The notes below the pieces were generated by a model, which was not told where the DNA came from, ran no database searches, and saw only the letters and a program-made list of their open reading frames with translations. Source: Ohtaekwangia sp036568665 (GTDB lineage: Bacteria; Bacteroidota; Bacteroidia; Cytophagales; Cyclobacteriaceae). Taken from it: a stretch of 5,313 nucleotides of DNA. A program made the translations under genes and the position numbers. Shown piece after piece: positions 1-4,709 of this stretch (position 1 is the first letter of the stretch; the number at the start of each line of letters is the position of its first letter). The DNA lies in NCBI RefSeq assembly GCF_036568665.1, contig NZ_DATCSD010000404.1, positions 1 through 5,313 on the forward strand, read 5' to 3'.

Positions 1-602
1 CCCGTGGTACCGCCTATAGCATTGTAGGTACTCATCATACCGAATGAGCCAACGGAATTTATACTTTCAAAAGTAATGTTGCGTACAGAATCAGGTTGCT
101 TGGAAACATAGTTGAGCATACCACCAAACTGTGCGCCATATTGCAGCGAACCGGTTCCTCGCACAATCTCAATGCGGTCAACAGCTTCTATCGGCATACT
201 ATAGTGGCTGGCCGGATAACCATACATATCGGAATTGGTAATAATTCCATTCTTGCGAATGTTATACTCCCAGCCCCGATGCGGATCGAGTCCGCGGGTT
301 GAAATGTTCATCTGGTTTCCTGAGCCGTCCATGTCATATACAAATATACCGGGCACCTTAGAGAATATCTGTCGCGGTGTTTTCTCGGCAATGTTCACAT
401 TCATATTCTGAACATTGATTACTTCATTTTTTATACCGCCTATTAAAAACGTTCCGTGTGTAGCGGGTAAGCGTTCTACATCCAACCTGTTTCCATGAAT
501 CGTAACTTCTTTCAACTGTTTTGCTTTTGTTGAATCTACCTGTGCCTTCGCAGTAAGTACCGTGACTATCACAAAAAAAAGTATTTTGTAAAATCTTATC
601 AT
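1..602 (-). CDS. TonB-dependent outer-membrane receptor, FecA-like, N-terminal part (runs off the left edge)
   Basis: The frame opens with ATG at 602-600 and stays open for 200 codons to the window edge, so only the signal peptide, TonB box and most of the plug domain are present; the beta-barrel lies outside. Residues 1-20 form a signal peptide (basic start, hydrophobic core, Ala-Lys-Ala before Gln21). A TonB-box-like stretch LKEVTI follows at 30-35, directly after the signal peptide, with neither the carboxypeptidase-like N-terminal domain of SusC-type receptors nor a FecA-type signalling domain. The plug spans about 60-170: TPRQIFSKVPGIFVYD (75-90), RGLDPHRG (103-110), then IEAVDRIEIVRG (138-149) and SLQYGAQFGGMLNYV (152-166), the usual end of a plug. 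Such receptors import iron chelates or other scarce ligands across the outer membrane using TonB energy; the FecA-like label is by recollection of family sequence, and the ligand is not known. It lies 85 bases downstream of the haloperoxidase-like lipoprotein gene on the same strand. Confidence 0.92.
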   Translation of the reverse strand, partial: MIRFYKILFFVIVTVLTAKAQVDSTKAKQLKEVTIHGNRLDVERLPATHGTFLIGGIKNEVINVQNMNVNIAEKTPRQIFSKVPGIFVYDMDGSGNQMNISTRGLDPHRGWEYNIRKNGIITNSDMYGYPASHYSMPIEAVDRIEIVRGTGSLQYGAQFGGMLNYVSKQPDSVRNITFESINSVGSFGMMSTYNAIGGTT

Positions 603-619
603 CCTGTACTTTTTGAAAG

Positions 620-650
620 AACCGGAGAGACTCCGAAAAGTCCCCCGGTT
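620..650 (-). terminator. Intercistronic hairpin ahead of the TonB receptor; weak terminator or attenuator
   Basis: Read on the minus strand, AACCGGGGGACU pairs with AGUCUCUCCGGUU around a six-base loop UUUCGG. That gives about 12 base pairs with two G-U pairs and one bulged C. The following bases are UCUUUC after the stem's closing U residues, a poor U-tract, so full intrinsic termination is uncertain. It sits 38 bases after the lipoprotein stop codon and only 17 bases before the receptor ATG. There is no room for a promoter between hairpin and receptor, so the receptor transcript should contain this structure. A partial terminator, an attenuator or an RNA-processing or stability element all fit. 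Confidence 0.45.
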
Positions 651-657
651 ATTAACC
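647..657. repeat. 11-base palindrome GGTTATTAACC
   Basis: GGTTA and TAACC form a perfect inverted repeat around one central base. It lies between the lipoprotein gene and the TonB receptor, overlapping the outer edge of the hairpin at 620-650. It could be an operator half-site pair or chance in an AT-rich spacer. It does not resemble a classical Fur box. Confidence 0.3.
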
Positions 658-687
658 AAAAATCTATTTTCTTATCTATAGTATATA

Positions 688-2274
688 TTAATCAGCACCA
701 TCGGTTTGTGCGAATGCCACTACAAATCCTCCTACATTTTTACCTTGCTGCAAACCTACCTCTATATCCGAGCGGTAATGTATACCGGCATACAGACGTG
801 AGCTTGATGCCTCTGCTGCTTCACCCACGAAGTAATCGCTGTTGGCGGGAAACAGATACGCGAGGAATGTTGAAGCTGCTCCGGAGAACGTTGAGTGCCC
901 GGAAGTAAAGGCCGGGAAGTTCGGCACACCGGTTCCGGTTTTTATTACAGGGTTCATCTGCGAAGGACGAGGATTGAAATAAAAATATTTTGTATCCCAG
1001 CAGCACACAGCCGCATCATGCAGTGCCATATTCAATAGAGCAAAGGCACGTGCTGCTCTTACTTCGCTATAGTTTGCATCGCGTATATACTCTGCTGCTA
1101 TATCATTCCAGTGTCCCGGAGGCGTATAGGTACCGGCACCATCGGCCCACTTGTGTACAATAGCCAGCCGCTCGCGCGTAAGATTTTGAGAATACCATTT
1201 CACTTCATCCACTTCTGTTTGCATCTCGGCAGAAGATGTTAATGGCGGAGGTGCCGGGCGACCTGCTGTTATCTGGTCAGGCGTCATTGTCCAGGCTTTT
1301 ACTTTACCAAATACCGGCAACATCGGAGGGCGCTTCGGTGTTTCTAAACTCATCCACGGCACTTCTCCTTTTGCTTTTGCTCCGTCTTCCAGACTTTGCC
1401 AGAGTGTTTTATTACCACCGGCTGCTCCCATACCATCGCCTCTGGCACGAGTAATGAATAACGCAGCTACAGATTTACCCAAAGCAAGTCCCGCAGTTAT
1501 ATCGCTTGTAGAAGCTTTACCTGACCACAATGCTGCGTTGCGTTGCTCTGCTGCTTTCAAAGTAATTTCTTCTACGGCTGCCGGGAAAAGTAATTTCAGC
1601 ATCTCGGCTGTTACACCGGATAACACTGCGTCATGCGAAGGATATGAAGGAAGACCTGTTTCCGGCATCAGTGATTGTATACCGCTATCATTTTTATAGG
1701 GTGACGGGCGATCGTACTGATACATATAGTGCCATGCCGCTTTCAGTGCTTCATACTGCGCTACACTTACATAGCTATAGGCACGTGCTGCATACGGAGG
1801 ATTGGCAAACGGAAAGTTAGGATCAGCAAACGGGTTCTCTGCATCCGGCACCGGATAGGTACCATCCGCTTTGGGTGCTGGTGGTAAATTATAGCGTGCC
1901 ACAAGTCCGCGCAATATCTGGTTCCAGCGAAGTATACCGCCACCGCTCCAGTATTCTATAGCTCCCTTTTGTTCTTTGGTAAGTTTGCTCTGTGCATCCT
2001 TAATAGTAGCCAGCTCTGCTTTATAGGCATCGGATGTTATATCGGCAGGCGGGTTAAATACTTTGGGTGTAGAGTTCTCTACAATGTTCACGATCTTATC
2101 GATTGTAAAAGTATTGGCATCCACCGGACTCCAGGTTTCAGCATCTTCATCCAGGCTTGCAGGTTCAAGGGGGGTAAGTGTTTCCTGTAGTTCTATCTCT
2201 TTATCGCAGCTCGCTACAATGCCCAACACGAGTGCAAAGGTTATCAGCAATGTATAGTATAAATTCTTTTTCAT
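688..2274 (-). CDS. Vanadium-dependent haloperoxidase / PAP2-like phosphatase lipoprotein
   Basis: The 528-residue product starts with a lipoprotein signal: a hydrophobic stretch and lipobox VASC with Cys23, followed by Asp-Lys-Glu, so it should be lipid-anchored in the envelope; the acidic residues hint at surface export (inference). The C-terminal PAP2/haloperoxidase site is complete: Lys429-x6-Arg436-Pro, FTSGH with Ser458-Gly459-His460 (Thr in place of the usual Pro), and SRx5Hx3D with Arg493, His499 and Asp503. In the family these residues bind vanadate or phosphate; the second His is the vanadium ligand or phosphate nucleophile and the motif-2 His is the acid-base. The enzyme may oxidise halides with peroxide or hydrolyse phosphate esters; sequence motifs alone do not separate the two. 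Residues 163-281 resemble the catalytic half but lack its Arg and axial His. ATG at 2274 is 14 bases past the barrel gene stop, with no clear Shine-Dalgarno, implying one operon. Confidence 0.93.
   Translation of the reverse strand: MKKNLYYTLLITFALVLGIVASCDKEIELQETLTPLEPASLDEDAETWSPVDANTFTIDKIVNIVENSTPKVFNPPADITSDAYKAELATIKDAQSKLTKEQKGAIEYWSGGGILRWNQILRGLVARYNLPPAPKADGTYPVPDAENPFADPNFPFANPPYAARAYSYVSVAQYEALKAAWHYMYQYDRPSPYKNDSGIQSLMPETGLPSYPSHDAVLSGVTAEMLKLLFPAAVEEITLKAAEQRNAALWSGKASTSDITAGLALGKSVAALFITRARGDGMGAAGGNKTLWQSLEDGAKAKGEVPWMSLETPKRPPMLPVFGKVKAWTMTPDQITAGRPAPPPLTSSAEMQTEVDEVKWYSQNLTRERLAIVHKWADGAGTYTPPGHWNDIAAEYIRDANYSEVRAARAFALLNMALHDAAVCCWDTKYFYFNPRPSQMNPVIKTGTGVPNFPAFTSGHSTFSGAASTFLAYLFPANSDYFVGEAAEASSSRLYAGIHYRSDIEVGLQQGKNVGGFVVAFAQTDGAD
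1432..1788 (-). other. Degenerate N-terminal copy of the PAP2/haloperoxidase core (within the lipoprotein gene)
   Basis: Residues 212-281 align without gaps to residues 457-526 of the same protein (24 of 70 identical by eye), and residues 163-181 align to 408-426 (6 of 19 identical). Both copies share Arg-Pro of motif 1, a Pro/Thr-Ser motif-2 start, the LFPA turn and the final Ser-Asp. In this N-terminal copy the motif-3 Arg is Ala248 and the axial His is Ala254, so it cannot form the metal/phosphate pocket and is probably structural. The catalytic copy corresponds to bases 697-1053. Confidence 0.7.
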
Positions 2275-2288
2275 ATATAGAGGTGGTA

Positions 2289-3197
2289 TTACTGGTTCTT
2301 CTCAAACTTCAAAGTATATAGCAGGCCGGTCATTAACGTGGTTGACTGGCCCACGTTGCGTCCGCCAAAAGTATATGCACCCGAGGCGCGCACTGCAAGG
2401 CCGCGGGGCTTCGGCAGGTAATACATCAGTAAGGCTCCTGCTTTTATATAGTTCATCCGGTTCGATACAAAAGGCATATCCTGCCGGCGAATGTCTGCAC
2501 CTCCAAGAGTATTTTGTTGCATATAGTTTAACTCTGCCTGCAGCGGACCTATATGATACCCTATACTGGCAAATACATCAAATACATTTGGCATCTTTAC
2601 TTCATCGCTCAATACAAATTCATTTCCGTTAAAGTAAGCCGGGCGATCGAGTTTAGTATTGCTTCTCCAGGTATATCCACCGGAAGCATTTACATACCAG
2701 TCGTGAAATTTATAGTTAGCCGTAAGGCGGTACATCAGGTTGGTAGTATGCGTACCCAGAGCTAACGGAAAAAAGTCGGGAGTATAATCGCTTAGCGGTG
2801 TCGAGAAGTTGAGCACTGCAAAGGTATTGAATGCACTATTCTCCATTTTCTTCTGGAAGAAATTATACTTTACACCAAGCGACAGATCCTGAAGACCTTC
2901 CATACCATGCAGGGTTCCCTGGCTGGCTTTTGTCTTTACATACGGCACCATGGCAATCACGTTTATTTTGTTGGTGATACCATAATTACCGACCCACGTC
3001 AGGCTTTGTGTTGTTACATGCCCGATGTTTCCATTGTCACGTTTCAGTTCTCCTTCCCAATAGTCCGTCCAGCGATCATGCGAATACATAAAGCCGGTAC
3101 AAATGTTCTTCTTGGGCATCATGAGCCCGTCCGTCAGGGTTTGTGAGAAAGAGAGTGTGGGAATGATTCCCAGCAGTAGCAGGTAGATTTTCTTCAT
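2289..3197 (-). CDS. Outer-membrane beta-barrel protein, transporter / phenol MetA-like family
   Basis: The 302-residue product has a signal peptide ending LSFSQ (15-19), typical of Bacteroidota. After it come alternating polar/hydrophobic strands rich in aromatic residues: YGITNKINVIAMVPYV (72-87), GLQDLSLGVKYNFF (101-114), TTNLMYRLTANYKF (151-164), WYVNASGGYTWRS (167-179), VFDVFASIGYHI (205-216), MNYIKAGALLMYYL (248-261) and a last strand TLMTGLLYTLKFE near the C-terminus. This pattern fits a 10- to 14-strand barrel. The 'YGIT' strand followed by 'GLQDLSLGVKYNF' recalls the family annotated as 'putative MetA-pathway of phenol degradation' or 'transporter'; the name does not establish a function. 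No haem-binding or catalytic motif is visible. ATG at 3197 sits in the context CTATATATG without a Shine-Dalgarno. The stop is 14 bases before the haloperoxidase-like gene, so the two are probably co-transcribed; a channel or accessory role beside that enzyme is inference. Confidence 0.8.
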   Translation of the reverse strand: MKKIYLLLLGIIPTLSFSQTLTDGLMMPKKNICTGFMYSHDRWTDYWEGELKRDNGNIGHVTTQSLTWVGNYGITNKINVIAMVPYVKTKASQGTLHGMEGLQDLSLGVKYNFFQKKMENSAFNTFAVLNFSTPLSDYTPDFFPLALGTHTTNLMYRLTANYKFHDWYVNASGGYTWRSNTKLDRPAYFNGNEFVLSDEVKMPNVFDVFASIGYHIGPLQAELNYMQQNTLGGADIRRQDMPFVSNRMNYIKAGALLMYYLPKPRGLAVRASGAYTFGGRNVGQSTTLMTGLLYTLKFEKNQ

Positions 3198-3343
3198 ATA
3201 TAGTTTTGGGATAAAATGGTTTCCAGTTGGCGGTGATCTCCTGTAAAAAAATCACACAAGAGCTGTTCTCCTTCTTGTCTGTACAGATGTTCTTCTGCGA
3301 AGCATGTTACCGTATAGACTATAGCTATACTATATATAGAAAC
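3194..3343 (-). CDS. Possible small ORF, 49 codons, no ATG, overlapping the barrel start (doubtful)
   Basis: This minus-strand frame is open from just after a TAG (3346-3344) to a TGA at 3196-3194. The TGA overlaps the barrel ATG as ATGA, the arrangement of translationally coupled genes. The last 34 residues read like ordinary protein (FAEEHLYRQEGEQLLCDFF, then GDHRQLETIL and SQNYI). There is no ATG or GTG in frame. The only standard start is TTG at 3259-3257, which has AAGGAG eight bases upstream (3268-3273) and would give a 21-residue peptide. It could be a coupled leader peptide, the tail of a decayed gene, or chance. Confidence 0.2.
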   Translation of the reverse strand, partial: VSIYSIAIVYTVTCFAEEHLYRQEGEQLLCDFFTGDHRQLETILSQNYI

Positions 3344-3393
3344 CTAAAATGATCGTTGAAAGAAAAATGTACGGTAGAAGGAATAGGGAACGG
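3198..3393 (-). promoter_or_regulatory. 196-base intergenic region ahead of the barrel gene; probable promoter region
   Basis: This is the longest spacer in the window and the likely place for a promoter of the barrel-lipoprotein operon. It contains adjacent AT-rich palindromes TATAGCTATA (3320-3329) and CTATATATAG (3330-3339), and a separate 10-base palindrome TCTGTACAGA (3278-3287). On the minus strand TAGGTTTC (3339-3346) is one base from the Bacteroidota -7 element TAnnTTTG, but I find no convincing -33 TTTG at proper distance. The doubtful small ORF overlaps this region. No terminator for the upstream gene is evident. Confidence 0.35.
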
Positions 3394-3936
3394 CTACGCT
3401 CTTTCAGGAGGATGTACGATCGAAGCAAAGAAAGAGTCGATCAGCATAGCAGGTTCTTTCGCCTGGCGCACATCGCTCGACCAGCCCAGTGTTGCCTGCC
3501 TGATCGTATAGGTACTTACTAAATATTCTTTTATAAATGCCGGAAGTGTTGGCGCCTGGTGCCCTCCGTTAGAAGGATTGTCCGTAAAGGTCTTTACATA
3601 ATCCGCCAGCGCCTGGTCAATACGCGTGCTCTGTACATCCTTTATACATACTATATAGAGTGTATCCTGTGCGTGGCGCTGCTTTACCATGCGGTACATT
3701 TCACCATGGTGCACAAACTCGCCATCTACACGCTGGTATTCCTGCGCATCGGAGGCGTATGGCAATGCCAGCGGCACTTTAATGGTTACTGTTTCTAATG
3801 ATTGATATTGCTCAGCATCGAATTGCTGTATGAGTTGCTGGCGGTTTTGATAATGCAGCCCGAAGAACAGACCATAGTATCCCAGCACATTGAAGAGCAG
3901 CAGGAAAATGAACACTATGGATACTAATTTTCGCAC
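3394..3936 (-). CDS. Membrane-anchored protein of unknown function, 180 residues
   Basis: I do not recognise a named family. Residues 4-26 are a strongly hydrophobic segment (VSIVFIFLLLFNVLGYYGLFFG) after a basic Met-Arg-Lys, so this is a single-pass inner-membrane anchor or uncleaved signal, placing about 150 residues in the periplasm. The soluble part has a Tyr/Gln-rich start, a beta-rich centre GEMYRMVKQRHAQDTLYIV (78-96) followed by Cys97, and an unusual C-terminus HPPERA. Small anchored Bacteroidota proteins with a 'G-x-MY-x-(I/V)-V ... DTL' core often sit beside TonB receptor genes; this is recollection and a weak guide. The start is GTG at 3936-3934: upstream the frame reaches a TAA without any ATG, and no Met occurs in the first 70 residues. 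It lies 106 bases after rsmG and 196 bases before the barrel gene, so it may be the first gene of the envelope set or stand alone. Confidence 0.75.
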   Translation of the reverse strand: MRKLVSIVFIFLLLFNVLGYYGLFFGLHYQNRQQLIQQFDAEQYQSLETVTIKVPLALPYASDAQEYQRVDGEFVHHGEMYRMVKQRHAQDTLYIVCIKDVQSTRIDQALADYVKTFTDNPSNGGHQAPTLPAFIKEYLVSTYTIRQATLGWSSDVRQAKEPAMLIDSFFASIVHPPERA

Positions 3937-4042
3937 CGGGGCAGGGTTTGGGTTACTACATAGTTAGAAAAATTAGTTTAATAAAACAACGGCTGAAATC
4001 GTTTTCAATAAGGGCTGGCGGAGATTTGCCTGTTGAAACAGC
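3937..4042 (-). other. Spacer between rsmG and the membrane-anchored protein
   Basis: The AT-rich half next to the downstream gene (about 3955-3995) holds TAATTTTT on the minus strand, one base from TAnnTTTG, but the nearest TTG lies only 11 bases upstream of it, too close for the usual -33/-7 spacing. A 4-base stem CTGT/ACAG at 4030-4041 directly after the rsmG stop is too short to call a terminator. A promoter here is plausible but not shown. Confidence 0.3.
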
Positions 4043-4672
4043 TTATAGCGGAACGTAAACGACTTTTTTAGTCTCGAAAAATTCTTCGGTAAAATAATCG
4101 GAGAGATTATAAACCTGGTGGATTCGCTTGAGCTCGGCAAGCTCTTCATCGAGGTTGCCTCCTTTCAGATAGAGGATACCATTATCCAGCGGATGTATAG
4201 ATTGCTTTTTGGTTTTACGGTGTATCCATCCATAAAACTCTTTCAGGCGGGTAACGGCACGGCTTACTATAAAATCATATTCGCCTTTTATCTGCTCGGC
4301 ACGGTTCTGCTCGGCTTTTACATTCTTCAACCCTATACCTTCGGCCACGCCCTTTACTACGGTAATTTTCTTGCCGATAGAATCTACTAAATGAAAGTTC
4401 GTATCCGGAAAAAGTATAGCGAGTGGTATACCGGGAAAGCCTCCGCCCGTGCCTACATCCAGCACTGATGCTCCGGGTTTAAAGGCCATTACCTTGGCTA
4501 TACCGAGCGAGTGGAGTATATGGTTGATATACAGGTTATCGATATCCTTGCGGGATATAACATTGATCTTTTCGTTCCAGTCTTTGTACAGATCGTAGAG
4601 CTTCGAAAACTGGTCTTGCTGCCTGGCAGTAATGTCAGGAAAATAATGAAGTATAAGGTCGGCTCGTTGCAA
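4043..4672 (-). CDS. rsmG: 16S rRNA (guanine527-N7)-methyltransferase RsmG (GidB)
   Basis: RsmG uses S-adenosylmethionine to methylate N7 of G527 in the 530 loop of 16S rRNA in the cytoplasm; loss in other bacteria gives low-level streptomycin resistance (established knowledge). The 209-residue product has the family's normal length. Visible landmarks: DWNEKINVISRKD (31-43) in the N-terminal helical region, the SAM-binding loop LDVGTGGGFPGIPLAI (71-86), acidic Asp97 in LVDSIGKK, NRAEQI (123-128), FIVSRAV (134-140) and YLKGG (168-172). The assigned start is TTG at 4672-4670: upstream the frame reaches TAA after only eight codons, among them ATT and ATA but no ATG, and the next Met is at 62 inside the fold. 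The protein start 'LILHYFP' matches the usual Bacteroidota RsmG beginning, so TTG is right within a few residues. It follows the sigma factor stop by 37 bases and is likely co-transcribed with it. Confidence 0.95.
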   Translation of the reverse strand: MQRADLILHYFPDITARQQDQFSKLYDLYKDWNEKINVISRKDIDNLYINHILHSLGIAKVMAFKPGASVLDVGTGGGFPGIPLAILFPDTNFHLVDSIGKKITVVKGVAEGIGLKNVKAEQNRAEQIKGEYDFIVSRAVTRLKEFYGWIHRKTKKQSIHPLDNGILYLKGGNLDEELAELKRIHQVYNLSDYFTEEFFETKKVVYVPL

Positions 4673-4709
4673 AGCTGCTGCTATATCTGAAATGAAAAAT
4701 TATACTGTA

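Noticed and set aside
96..302. Plus-strand open frame of 68 codons
   Set aside because: It lies wholly within the plug domain of the TonB receptor on the other strand, and its product has no family-like features.
620..657. A known metabolite riboswitch ahead of the TonB receptor
   Set aside because: The gap is only 85 bases, holds one hairpin, and lacks recognisable cobalamin, TPP or SAM riboswitch core motifs.
688..2274. Firm assignment as a bromo- or chloroperoxidase rather than a phosphatase
   Set aside because: The motifs are shared by both activities; halide specificity cannot be read from these residues alone.
3252..3305. 17-codon Arg-rich ATG frame on the minus strand before the barrel gene
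   Set aside because: It is very short, stops well before the barrel and has no ribosome site; overlapping frames in this spacer make a chance ATG likely.
4030..4041. CTGTTGAAACAG inverted repeat after the rsmG stop as a terminator
   Set aside because: The stem has only four or five pairs with a tiny loop and no U-tract follows it on the minus strand.
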